From NCBI GenBank assembly GCA_945901095.1, contig CAMDKQ010000008.1:1-33975 (forward strand): a stretch of 33,975 nt of DNA, written 5' to 3'. The DNA comes from Bifidobacterium breve. GTDB lineage: Bacteria > Actinomycetota > Actinomycetes > S36-B12. The notes under the pieces were generated by a model. It was not told the DNA's origin and searched no databases. It worked only from the letters and a program-made list of their open reading frames with translations. Position numbers and translations under genes: made by a program. Below are positions 8,145-15,711 of this stretch, in pieces (position 1 is the first letter of the stretch; each line of letters opens with the position of its first letter).

Positions 8145-8363
8145 ATGACCGTTACCAGTGCCGCGGCCGACGCCCGGGCAGCCGTCGCTACCCGCCGTGA
8201 GCAGTTGGACGAGGTTCGGAGGCGCCACGGAGCCAGCAATCCGCGGCTCTTTGGATCCATCGCCCGCAGTGACTCCACCACGGGTAGCGACATCGACGTC
8301 CTCGTGGATCTCGACCCGGGAGCGGGACGGCCTGTGGGCAGAAAGCGCACCCGCGGGTGGTGA
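8145..8363 (+). pseudogene. Truncated MNT-type nucleotidyltransferase (antitoxin remnant)
   Basis: From ATG 8145 the product reads as the N-terminal half of a minimal nucleotidyltransferase: RREQLDEVRRRHGASNPRL, then the signature LFGSIARSDSTTGSDIDVLVDLD with the GS motif and two metal-binding aspartates. After DLDPGAG the homology stops and an unrelated tail (RPVGRKRTRGW) ends at TGA 8363. The third Asp strand and C-terminal helices are missing, so it cannot be catalytically complete. No HEPN partner follows. It resembles the nucleotidyltransferase half of the intact fusion at 12677, and may be a relic of a second MNT/HEPN locus. Confidence 0.7.
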
Positions 8364-8978
8364 CCCAACTAGCGATTCCGTTTCGCCTTCCAAGCGAGCA
8401 GCCTCTCGTGCGTAGCGTCGAGCAAGGGTGCCTTGATTCCGGCGTTCGGCGCGTGCCGCGTCCATCGCAAGGGCGCTGTAGACGCGCACCGATCCGGTGA
8501 GCTTCCCGCCATCACGGATGGCCACCCGAATACCGGAGGAGATCAGTCGCTGCCGCTTGAGGGTACGGAGCGGCGAGTGGCTTCGCGGAAGGTGACGAAT
8601 GACTGGAAGGCGTCCATCACGTCGGACGCTTCCGCGAATGGACACCTCAGTGGCATGGACCCTCCCGATCTGTCATTTGGACAGTTCCATTACGGGTGCT
8701 TAGCCTACCTAGGTCACCCCTCCCAGGCTTTCGCAAGTCCGCGATGGGGCGGCGGCGGCGTTGATCAGCAGGCGCTTGGCGTTGGGTAGGAGTTATTACG
8801 CGTCGCACCGGGACCCGGCTCTTTCCTGCTGGGCAGTCTACGACCGTGCTTCCGTCGAATGTGAGAACGTGCAACGGTGCAATTCGTGTGCGATCGGTAT
8901 CGGATCACGATTCCTCAGGATTGGCATGGTTCAGGTACTACCTAGCCACGTCGAAAGTGAATGGGGCGGGCGATCCGC

Positions 8979-9100
8979 CTACCCGATCTGTTCCAAGCGA
9001 ATGGCCATAAAGCTGTTGGGTTCAAGCACGGAGTCGCCGCTAGCGTCCTCCCAGCCTCTGACCGTCGGGCGGACAGCAATCAATTGCGCCGATGCGGGCC
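8979..9100 (-). pseudogene. Unidentified C-terminal coding fragment
   Basis: On the minus strand, just downstream of the broken DMT permease, a frame reads AQLIAVRPTVRGWEDASGD then SVLEPNSFMAIRLEQIG and stops at 8979. It looks like the natural C-terminus of a soluble protein but has no beginning: upstream the frame runs into the permease in an unrelated frame. I do not recognise the family. It may be the tail of a gene once following the SEC-C/DMT pair. Confidence 0.3.
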
Positions 9101-9109
9101 GGCGTGGGG

Positions 9110-9675
9110 TTAGCTGACTAAGGTGAGGGTGACCACCCCGGTGATGATGACGACCACCGCGATTACCTGCTGCCGCCCAGGCCGTTCGCGGAACAGCAGG
9201 TAGGCGGCGCCGCCGAGATCGGCGCGAAGAGCGATGCAGATGAGTGTGACGATGCGCGCCGGCAGGAGGATCCACTCGAGCGGCAGCTCACCGCTGATGT
9301 TGCCGGTGGCGAACAGGCCGATGCCGAAGTTGATGGCGCCGGTCGTGGCGATGAGTGCGGCTTTAGGGGGCTGCTCATTTTCGACGGGCACAGGATCGGG
9401 GCGACGACCCCGACCTTTCCGATGCGGAATGCGGCGTAGGCGAGGAGGAGTCCGCAGAGATTACCGAGCCCGCCGACGATGAGCCAGGTCGCTTTTGTGG
9501 CGTTTAGCTTTTCCGGGATGCCGCCGATGAAGAGCACCGGGGTGATGATGACGAGGCCGACCATCATCATTCCGGCGATGGCCGAGAGCGGCCCGATCAT
9601 GGGTACGAGACTCGATGATGCGAGGGTTCCGGCGGAGAAGAAAAATGCCGTGAGAAGACCGAACATGATGCTCAT
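9110..9675 (-). pseudogene. DMT/EamA-like permease, copy A, inactivated by two internal deletions
   Basis: Closely similar to the intact permease at 13590-14432. The N-terminus (MSIMFGLLTAFFFSAGTLAS...) runs to GVVAPILC, then frame is lost; a second frame resumes PVENEQPPKAALIATTG to GVVTLTLVS. Compared with the intact copy it lacks 127 bp between two GCACAGGATC repeats (a single copy remains at 9388-9397), lacks 149 bp between two AGCGA repeats (remaining copy 9230-9234), and has lost one A near 9210. The sum (843-127-149-1 = 566) equals the observed length exactly. About five of ten membrane spans are lost, so the product cannot work. It lies directly downstream of the intact SEC-C gene on the same strand. 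Confidence 0.93.
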
Positions 9676-9747
9676 GTGGGGTCAACCAACCGTCTCGCCG
9701 AATGTCCGCTGGTCAGCGGGGTGACGTTGACCCGTTCAGGCGGCTGC

Positions 9748-12381
9748 CTACTTCTCGAGGCCGAGCGCCGCTCGCAGACGCTTTGAGCTCATCGTGCCGA
9801 GCTCTTCCTCGTCCCGATCGAAGCTGGCCAGCAGCGCGATGAGGTCCGGCCTTCGGGTCGGGTCGGCCGCTGCCTCGCGGGGGGTCAGGCCCGAGAGGGC
9901 GGGAAGCTGATCGTCGAGCCATTTCTTCTCATACGTGCGGATGTACTCCTCGAGGACCGCGACCATCGCCGGATCGTTTTGGTCGAGCATCCCCGACTCA
10001 CTGTCGTCCGTCGGATGGCCCCCGCGCGCACGGATCGCGGCGGAATATTCGTCTTTCATGCTCGTGCGCTCATCCTTCACCACGACGAGGTCAGGGCACA
10101 GCGCGCGCAGCACCCCGAGAACCCTGTCCATCCGGTTGGTGCTGTTCGTCTGGATCGTGAGTTGCTTGTGGGCCCAGTTCAAGGTGGCTCGGATCTTCTG
10201 CTCGCCATGCGTGACGACGCACTCGTGCCAGGTGCGCTGTGACGTGGCCGTGGGCTTCTTGCCGGTGTCGACGGCCTCGTAGGTGTCGTCAAGCCCGGCC
10301 AGCAGTCGCTTGGTGTTTGTTACCGTCACGACGGCCTCGCACATGATGGATTCCTCGCCCTCGGTATTGACGATGGTGGGTGGGGCGTAGCGGCGTGACA
10401 GGAACTCGATGAGGTCGTACGGGTTAGGCTCGTCGTCAAGTAACTCAATGAGCGCATCGCGGTAGCGCAGATCGATGGGCTCGACGGCTCCGATGATCTG
10501 CATCATCGATCCCACCGTGACGATTCGGGTGCAGATGAGGCTTCCGGGTGTCACCATCTGACTCGCCGTACGCTCGACGATCTCGATCCGGTCGCCGGTG
10601 CGAAGATCGCGCAGCAGCATGCCGACGCCGGGAGTGGTCTCCAGGATCTCGAAGACCGAGCGATCGGCGAGGAGCCACTGCTCCGCGAGCAGGTACTCAT
10701 CCGCCGGGAGCAGGAATCCCCGCTGGGAGAGGAATTCCTCGAACGCGCCGCCCTCGAACATGAGTACATCCAGGACGAGCCCATCCTTGAGTGCCTCATC
10801 TATAGGTTGGTTTGGTCCCCATTGGGCGGACCAAACCTCGGCAAGTTCGATGACCTGCGGCTTCAGGGGACCGTCCACGACGAAGATGCTGGCCTTCGTG
10901 TAGAGCCACATGGCGCGCTCCTCGACCGGGAGTTGCTCACGATGTTGATGGCACTGCTTGTATTTTCGGCCTGACCCGCACCAGCAGCGGTCATTGCGAC
11001 CGATATCGTCACGAATCGGTGCACTGTAATGCTCGAGGGTCTGGCGGAGCGGGTCGTCGGCTTCGGCGCCTGCCCGGTTCAGGAGCGCGAGGCCGCGAGC
11101 AGCATCACCTCGGTCGCTCGCGAAGCGGGCGAGGTCGAACAGTGGCAGTGGCCACGATGGATCGAGGGATTCGGCTGAACTGAATACCTCCTCGGCCTCC
11201 TTGATCATCCCGAGCCGCTGGAGCGCCGTGGCCTGGAGCCACAGCAGGGCGACCCGCGCCTGCCTCGGCGCCAGTTCGGTGAGGGCGCCGGTGAAGACCG
11301 CGAGTACTGCCGCTCCCGCGACATCGACGCCCATGACTTCCTGCGAGAAGGACTCGGCGATACCTGGATCGGTGAGCCGGGAAAGGGTCTCGCGAGCCCC
11401 CGGGAACTGACCAAACCCCTCGAAGCCTCCGCTGGGGGAATCCCCCGCTTCCACGAGTGTCTCGAACTCCATGGTGAAGGCCGCGTAGAGGTCGAGCAGG
11501 GAAAGTAGCGCGTTGACCTCGACGTCACCGAGCCCGTAGCTCGCACTGAGTTCCTGCGAGGCGCCGGCTAGGTTCGCGGCCTTGAAGTCGAACCCGGCGC
11601 GTGCGAAATGCTCTTGGAAGACCGAAAGCCCAGCGAGTTGAAGCATCTCACCGATGGGCAGCGTCAGCCCGGTGAAGGAGCCGGGCAGGTCGACGCAGGA
11701 CTGCCAGATCGCGGCATCGATCTCAACCGGATGGCCGTGCTCGATGGCGAACTCGCGCATGAGTGCGACGATCTGCACCGATGGCGGGGTGACGGCACCC
11801 ACCGGCACCGCCTCGATGAGCCAGCCATCATCGGTCGCCTCGACAGAAACGAATTCGCCTGCAGTCGCCTTGATCCCGGTCAAGAAGCCGGTCGGCAGCA
11901 TCCACCCCATATCCGGTACGGACTGCGGCGGAATGCCGCGCGCATCCGTATCTCCCCGGGTGAGCATGCCAGCGATCGGCTCGATTGGCTGCCCGTCGGC
12001 GAGGAAGTGATACTCGTCGCGTTCTGTGAGCATGATGAGCGGGGCAAGGTCGGGGAGCAGTGCCAGCATGTCGAAGGCGACCTCGTCCTCGGTGAGCCGG
12101 TGGGTGAAGCGATGGCCGCTGAGCAGGGTGGGCAGGTGCGCCATGCGGTCGTCCACGAGGAAGTAAACGAGGTGCTCACCATCATCGTTGAGCGCATCTT
12201 CGACCCAGGCTTCGGGAGCGTCGTCGAAGTCGGGATCCATGTGGACGCCGTCCGCCCTGAGGGACTCGACGATCTCCTCCTCGGTGAGGGGCCCCCGCTC
12301 GGCGAGGAGGCGCGCGATCGCTTGGCCGTCGGTCTGCGCGGGTCGTCCGATCTTCTTGCTCACGCCGTCCTTCTTGCTCAT
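9748..12381 (-). CDS. Large SEC-C zinc-motif protein, 877 aa, function unknown
   Basis: Cytoplasmic multidomain protein. ATG 12381 (MSKKDGVSKKIGRPAQ) is taken as start; ATG 12414 would add 11 residues and neither has a strong ribosome site. The N-terminal part (about 20-110) resembles a winged-helix-like segment (AERGPLTEEEIVESLRADG). A helical, TPR-like stretch spans about 355-440 (LWLQATALQRLGMIKEAEEV). The SEC-C motif is DRCWCGSGRKYKQCHQH with Cys466, Cys468, Cys477 and His478 as likely zinc ligands. The C-terminal segment WLDDQLPALSGLTPREAAAD (from about 821) is a motif often found in actinobacterial SEC-C proteins and recalls antitoxin toxin-binding domains. SEC-C motifs bind ribosome or SecB in SecA; here the role is unknown. 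A decayed second copy lies at 14507-14695, and a DMT permease follows each copy. Confidence 0.8.
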   Translation of the reverse strand: MSKKDGVSKKIGRPAQTDGQAIARLLAERGPLTEEEIVESLRADGVHMDPDFDDAPEAWVEDALNDDGEHLVYFLVDDRMAHLPTLLSGHRFTHRLTEDEVAFDMLALLPDLAPLIMLTERDEYHFLADGQPIEPIAGMLTRGDTDARGIPPQSVPDMGWMLPTGFLTGIKATAGEFVSVEATDDGWLIEAVPVGAVTPPSVQIVALMREFAIEHGHPVEIDAAIWQSCVDLPGSFTGLTLPIGEMLQLAGLSVFQEHFARAGFDFKAANLAGASQELSASYGLGDVEVNALLSLLDLYAAFTMEFETLVEAGDSPSGGFEGFGQFPGARETLSRLTDPGIAESFSQEVMGVDVAGAAVLAVFTGALTELAPRQARVALLWLQATALQRLGMIKEAEEVFSSAESLDPSWPLPLFDLARFASDRGDAARGLALLNRAGAEADDPLRQTLEHYSAPIRDDIGRNDRCWCGSGRKYKQCHQHREQLPVEERAMWLYTKASIFVVDGPLKPQVIELAEVWSAQWGPNQPIDEALKDGLVLDVLMFEGGAFEEFLSQRGFLLPADEYLLAEQWLLADRSVFEILETTPGVGMLLRDLRTGDRIEIVERTASQMVTPGSLICTRIVTVGSMMQIIGAVEPIDLRYRDALIELLDDEPNPYDLIEFLSRRYAPPTIVNTEGEESIMCEAVVTVTNTKRLLAGLDDTYEAVDTGKKPTATSQRTWHECVVTHGEQKIRATLNWAHKQLTIQTNSTNRMDRVLGVLRALCPDLVVVKDERTSMKDEYSAAIRARGGHPTDDSESGMLDQNDPAMVAVLEEYIRTYEKKWLDDQLPALSGLTPREAAADPTRRPDLIALLASFDRDEEELGTMSSKRLRAALGLEK

Positions 12382-12477
12382 GCGAAGAAGAATACTGACG
12401 TGTCCATGCTGCATGATCCCGCTCTTCGGACTTCATTCGCGTACGGCGGACGAGTGACGTCAGACTGGGCACCCCTA

Positions 12478-12660
12478 AAGGAGGTGATCGCGCCTAAGAA
12501 CGGGATGAGTGCGCTCGCCGAATTCCTCCGCGCGCTTTCACTGCGGAGCCGGCCGCGAGTGGCGATTCGCGCTACGACGACTACCTCGCGGGCCTCGCCG
12601 GGCTCATGCCAGTCGGCCCGCTCAGCAACGAAGCAGAGGGCTAGCGAAAAGATACCCAAT
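12478..12660 (+). pseudogene. Possible decayed small gene with a near-perfect ribosome site
   Basis: AAAGGAGGTGAT at 12477-12488 matches the anti-Shine-Dalgarno almost fully. GTG 12485 or ATG 12506 could start a frame beginning VIAPKNGMSALAEFLRAL. Coding-like sequence then seems to shift frame, ending EPAASGDSRYDDYLAGLAG...LSNEAEG and TAG at about 12642. The two halves together look like a small degraded protein of about 50 residues, family unknown. Alternatively the ribosome-site match is chance. It lies between the SEC-C gene start and the HTH-MNT operator. Confidence 0.25.
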
Positions 12661-12668
12661 TAGGTATC
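12651..12668 (+). promoter_or_regulatory. Palindromic operator overlapping the -10 region of the HTH-MNT/HEPN operon
   Basis: Perfect inverted repeat GATACC-N6-GGTATC. Its right arm forms part of a plausible -10 (TATCGT, 12665-12670), placing transcription start at about 12677, the G of the GTG start, i.e. a leaderless mRNA. The downstream protein has an Xre-type helix-turn-helix, so autorepression by binding here is the simple inference. Confidence 0.65.
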
Positions 12669-12676
12669 GTACTTGT

Positions 12677-13186
12677 GTGTCGACCAGCAGCCTTATCCGT
12701 TCGGCCCGAATGAGTGTGGGCCTTTCGCAGCGCAGCCTCGCAGCGTCCGCGGGCACGAGCCAACCGGCGATTGCACGCTATGAGTCAGGGCGTGCCGAGC
12801 CGAGGGCCGACACTCTGGAACGAATCCTCGCCGCCTGCGGACAGCGGCTGTCGCTCGTTCCCGTGCCAGCAAGGACGGAGAATATTCCGGCGCGTGGGCC
12901 GATGGGCCGACTTCTTCGCAGGCACCATGGGGCCGTTCTCCTCGCAGTCGAGCGGGCGGGCCTTCGAAACCCGAGATTGTTCGGGTCGGTTGCGCGAGGC
13001 GAGGACCATCATGGAAGCGACATCGACATCCTCGTCGACCTCAGAGACGATTCCGACGTGCTTGCCATCTACGAGTTGCGAGAACTTCTCGTACCGATGC
13101 TCGGCGACCGGGTGGATGTGGCCTGCCCCGAAGTCCTCAGGAAGAAGGTGCTCGCGCGCGCAATTGAGGAAGCGGTCGCGCTGTGA
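12677..13186 (+). CDS. HTH-Xre / MNT nucleotidyltransferase fusion (antitoxin of a HEPN-MNT pair)
   Basis: 169 aa. Residues about 5-60 form an Xre helix-turn-helix (RMSVGLSQRSLAASAGTSQP, then AIARYESGRAEPRADTLERI). Residues 80-169 form a minimal nucleotidyltransferase with LFGSVARGEDHHGSDIDILV (GS at 103-104, Asp115 and Asp117) and the third acidic residue in DRVDVA (Asp147). In MntA/HepT systems the MNT protein neutralises the HEPN RNase by AMPylation. Here the antitoxin also carries its own DNA-binding domain, so it may be enzyme and repressor at once. GTG 12677 is chosen because HTH homology begins there, and a -10 and palindrome lie immediately upstream (leaderless). The stop overlaps the HEPN gene by 4 nt. 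Confidence 0.88.
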   Translation: MSTSSLIRSARMSVGLSQRSLAASAGTSQPAIARYESGRAEPRADTLERILAACGQRLSLVPVPARTENIPARGPMGRLLRRHHGAVLLAVERAGLRNPRLFGSVARGEDHHGSDIDILVDLRDDSDVLAIYELRELLVPMLGDRVDVACPEVLRKKVLARAIEEAVAL

Positions 13187-13527
13187 CCGGGCGTGCGGAG
13201 CGCGAGCGGTTCGAAGACATCCTTGAAGCGATCGCCGCCATACGACGTCACGAGGAGTTTCGATGCGCAGGCGCGTCGTCATTGCTAGCGGTCGATGCCG
13301 TGAAATATCAGCTCATTGCGATCGGCGAAGCAGTCGGTGAGGTCAGCCAAGCGTCACGCAATAGCCAGTCGAGCATTCCATGGTCTCGGATCAAGGGCAT
13401 GCGCAACCTCCTCACGCACCGACACCACGACATTGATCGGTCTATTGTGTGGCAGGTCGTCGATTCCCACTTGGCGCAACTTGAGACCGCGGTTCGAGAA
13501 CTGCTTGCCGATCAGCCCCGCTCGTGA
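13183..13527 (+). CDS. HEPN-domain protein (DUF86, HepT-like toxin)
   Basis: 114 aa, GTG start overlapping the MNT stop (GTGA). The helical HEPN fold is indicated by FEDILEAIAAIRRHEEF, VDAVKYQLIAIGEAVGEVS and the C-terminal IPWSRIKGMRNLLTH...DIDRSIVWQVV. The RNase motif RX4H is Arg74-NLLT-His79. The position two after the histidine, usually Tyr in HepT (RX4HXY, the AMPylated residue), is His81 here (HRHHDID). The toxin may be modified elsewhere, regulated differently, or weakened. No stop codons or shifts disturb the gene, in contrast to most other toxin genes nearby. It converges on the DMT permease gene 62 bases further on. Confidence 0.88.
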   Translation: MTGRAERERFEDILEAIAAIRRHEEFRCAGASSLLAVDAVKYQLIAIGEAVGEVSQASRNSQSSIPWSRIKGMRNLLTHRHHDIDRSIVWQVVDSHLAQLETAVRELLADQPRS

Positions 13528-13589
13528 GTTCGGTGGGGTACCTAGAGTGCGCAGGCGGCAGGAAGTCGGCAGTGGGCCGCAGAGAGGGG

Positions 13590-14432
13590 TCAGCTCACAA
13601 GGGTAAGCGTGACCACCCCGGTGACGATGATCACGACCGCGATCACCTGCTGCCGCCCAAGCCGTTCGCGGAACAGCAGGTAGGCGGCGACCGCCGAGAT
13701 CGGTGCGAAGAGCGACGCGAGCACCGCGGTGATCGCGACACTCTGCGCAGCGCCGGTCGTATAGGCGGCGTAGCCGAAGATCTCCGCGACGCCGGCGAGG
13801 AGGATGAGTGGGGCAGCCGGGCGGGTCATGCGGAACTTGCGCAGCAGGAGAAGGGGGATAGCGATGCAGATCAGCGTGACGATGCGCGCCGGCAGGAGGA
13901 TCCACTCGAGTGGCAACTCACCGCTGATCTTGCCGGTGGCGAACAGGCCGATGCCGAAGATGATCGCACCGGTCGTGGCGATGAGTGCAGCCTTGAGGGG
14001 CTGCTCATTCTCGACAGGCACAGGATCTGGCGCGATGGCGGCGAGCACGACACCGCCAACGATAAGGAGGAGTAGGAAGATGACGATTGGCGCGATGCTC
14101 TCGCCTGCAAGACCCGAGATGGTCGCTGCGATCGCACCTTCGGTGCACAGGATCGGGGCGACGACCCCAACCTTTCCGATGCGGAATGCGGCGTAGGCGA
14201 GCAGGAGTCCGCAGAGGTTGCCGAGCCCGCCGACGATGAGCCAGGTCGCGTTGGTGGCGTTGAGCTTTTCGGGGACTCCGTTGATGAAGATCATCGGGGT
14301 GATGATGACAAGGCCGACCATCATCATTCCGGCGATGGCGGAGAGCGGCCCGATCATGCGGACAAGGCGCGAGGAGGCGAGAGTACCGGCTGCGAAGAAT
14401 AATGCCGTGAGGAGGCCGAACAAGATGCTCAT
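13590..14432 (-). CDS. DMT-superfamily permease (EamA-like), intact copy B
   Basis: 280-aa integral membrane protein with about ten hydrophobic segments in two five-span halves, typical of drug/metabolite transporters. It begins MSILFGLLTALFFAAGTLASSRL and ends RQQVIAVVIIVTGVVTLTLVS. The characteristic end-of-half features (GGVVLAAIA, and AYLLFRERLGRQQVIAV) are present. Substrate unknown. ATG 14432 is chosen, as homology with copy A begins there. A remnant of a SEC-C gene lies immediately upstream on the same strand, mirroring copy A, where the SEC-C gene is intact and the permease broken. It ends facing the HEPN gene. Confidence 0.88.
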   Translation of the reverse strand: MSILFGLLTALFFAAGTLASSRLVRMIGPLSAIAGMMMVGLVIITPMIFINGVPEKLNATNATWLIVGGLGNLCGLLLAYAAFRIGKVGVVAPILCTEGAIAATISGLAGESIAPIVIFLLLLIVGGVVLAAIAPDPVPVENEQPLKAALIATTGAIIFGIGLFATGKISGELPLEWILLPARIVTLICIAIPLLLLRKFRMTRPAAPLILLAGVAEIFGYAAYTTGAAQSVAITAVLASLFAPISAVAAYLLFRERLGRQQVIAVVIIVTGVVTLTLVS

Positions 14433-14506
14433 TACCGTTGATCCAACCACCCAGCGCGACCGCCGTACGTCGGCGGGGTGGCGTTCAGCCCGTGTGTCGC
14501 GGCCTC

Positions 14507-14695
14507 CTTCTCGTCGCGATCGAAACTGGCGAGGAGCGAGATGAGGTCCTCCCTTCAAGTTGGGTCGGCCGCGACGAGGCCGTCCTTAAGTGCCTCGGCG
14601 GAGGGGCGGCTTGGTCCCCAGTGGGCGGTCCATAGTTCGACAAGCTCGATGATCTGCGCTCGGATGTGATTGCCGAACCTTTCACGGACGCTCAT
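14507..14695 (-). pseudogene. Remnant of a second SEC-C gene (copy B)
   Basis: Two short blocks match the intact SEC-C protein: AQIIELVELWTAHWGPSRP then AEALKDGLV (matching about residues 508-535 of the intact 877-aa form), joined to AADPT and, after a shift, DLISLLASFDRDE from its extreme C-terminus. About 900 bp of the middle and the first 500 or so codons are gone. ATG 14695 would give only a 40-odd-residue peptide ending at a TGA near the junction. Its position upstream of the intact permease mirrors the order in copy A. Confidence 0.85.
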
Positions 14696-14769
14696 GGTGG
14701 CCAGCGACGCCGCGGGTAGGCGACCGATTCTTGCGCTAGTTCCCGCAACACCGCGATATCCTTGCTGGT

Positions 14770-14982
14770 ATGACTGATATTCTCATTAGAAATGTACCCG
14801 ACGAAGTTGTGGCGGTGCTCAACGCCAACGCTCAATGCGCCGGTGTGACGAGAGCGGAGTATCTGCGCCGGGTTCTCGCCGAACAGCGAGGTCGGGCGCT
14901 GACACGCTAGCAACTCGACCGCTTCGCCGAACGTACCGCTGATTTGGGTAATCCCGAGGTGATGGCGGCCGCATGGCGGTGA
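14770..14982 (+). pseudogene. VapB-type ribbon-helix-helix antitoxin with in-frame amber stop
   Basis: From ATG 14770: MTDILIRNVPDEVVAVLNAN then AGVTRAEYLRRVLAEQRGR, a clear RHH antitoxin N-terminus. TAG at 14908-14910 interrupts it after 46 residues. The same frame continues QLDRFAERTADLGNPEVMAAAW to TGA 14982, the usual toxin-binding tail, giving 70 residues overall, normal for VapB. A truncated RHH protein could still bind DNA but would lack most of the toxin-neutralising tail. The intended end overlaps the vapC start by 10 nt, as in intact operons. Confidence 0.85.
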
Positions 14983-15380
14983 CCAACTGGCTCATCGACA
15001 AGTCAGCACTCAACCGCATCAACACCGCCAACGACGAGTGACTGGCGCGCATCCAACGCGGCCTTGCCAGGATATCGACCGTCACCCTGCTCGAGATCGG
15101 CTACTCCACTCGTAGTGGCTCTGATCACCGCGCCACGCTCGGTGAACCGCCGGTGTCATCGATGACGGTCGTGTACATCACTCCAGCGGTCGAAGCTCGC
15201 GCCATCGAGATTCAGATGCTGCTTGCGGACCGTGGGCAACACCGAGCACCGTCCATTCCTGATCTGCTCATCGCGGCGATCACCAACCAATACGTCGAGC
15301 GCCTCGACCTCTGATCCTTTGCGAATGTGCGAGTGCAGGACCACAACTGATTGGACGAGATCGCGCAGATCGCGCACTGC
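14973..15380 (+). pseudogene. VapC-type PIN toxin, nonsense-mutated and 3'-degraded
   Basis: ATG 14973 gives VTNWLIDKSALNRI, a PIN-domain start with its first acidic residue (LIDKSAL), then TGA at 15039-15041 where related proteins usually have Trp. The frame continues LARIQRGLARISTVTLLEIGYS...AIEIQMLLADRGQHRAPSIPDLLIAA, highly typical VapC sequence. After DLLIAA a deletion or rearrangement leads to TNQYVERLDL and stop at 15312-15314. A diverged trace of the end (VRVQDHN, stop, LDEIAQI) follows to about 15380. At least two lesions, so toxin activity is lost. Confidence 0.85.
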
Positions 15381-15711
15381 ACCAACGTCACCGATGCTGC
15401 GCTAGATAGCGCGCCGAGCCGCGACAGACTAGACCCGCCCCGTAACCGGCGGTCCCGGGTGGTGCCTGCATGGCGCACACAATCGTGCCGAAGTCGCGTG
15501 CTCGTGAAGGTGGCCGTCAGGGATGCGGGGCGGGGTTATGGTGCGGGGTGAAGCTCTCCGGGGTGGTGACGTGATGTCTTTATTGGCCGCCCGGCGTTGC
15601 ACGACGCAGAATTGGTTGCCGACGAAGTCCCCCAATCACTCGCCCGACATCTCAAACGAACTTCCGAATCAGGTCACTAGGCGGCCTCGAAACGGTTGAT
15701 ACGCGGGTAAA
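15381..15711. other. Stretch without an intact gene
   Basis: No supported gene. One frame at about 15576-15680 on the plus strand reads DVFIGRPALHDAELVADEVP then QSLARHLKRTSESGH and TAG 15678-15680. It has the look of a genuine C-terminus but no start or family can be assigned. The rest shows nothing I can interpret. Confidence 0.4.

Larger units (their letters stand above)
7909..9109. other. Gene-poor stretch of decayed DNA
   Basis: About 1.2 kb with no intact gene. It holds a small GGGGT/ACCCC hairpin (7938-7951), the truncated nucleotidyltransferase fragment at 8145, an inverted repeat CTGTC-ATTTG-GACAG (8670-8684) and a C-terminal coding scrap on the minus strand (8979-9100). Open frames on the minus strand between about 8345 and 8645 have coding-like stretches (VRVYSALAMDAARAERR) but no recognisable family and no start supported by a ribosome site. 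The whole stretch looks like eroded accessory sequence. Confidence 0.6.
9110..14695. repeat. Tandem duplication of a SEC-C + DMT permease module with reciprocal loss
   Basis: Copy A spans 9110-12381 (broken permease, intact SEC-C). Copy B spans 13590-14695 (intact permease, broken SEC-C). Both lie on the minus strand in the same gene order. Similarity also covers the spacer between the two genes (around 9676-9745 and 14433-14506). The HTH-MNT/HEPN operon lies between the copies. Confidence 0.85.

Noticed and set aside
7896-8645. 249-codon minus-strand frame
   Set aside because: Overlaps the antisense of a recognisable MNT fragment and has no coherent domain; only a short stretch looks coding-like.
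8670-8684. CTGTC-ATTTG-GACAG as a fourth copy of the 22-bp motif
   Set aside because: It shares only the CAAATGAC-like core on one strand; the flanking CCRGAAnCC half is absent.
11608-12663. 351-codon open frame on the plus strand
   Set aside because: Antisense to the SEC-C gene for most of its length, no domain; only its extreme 3' end may touch a real relic.
13524-14075. 183-codon plus-strand frame
   Set aside because: Antisense to the intact DMT permease; charged low-complexity translation.
9110-14695. Transposon as cause of the duplication
   Set aside because: No transposase, terminal inverted repeats or target-site duplications seen at the edges of either copy.
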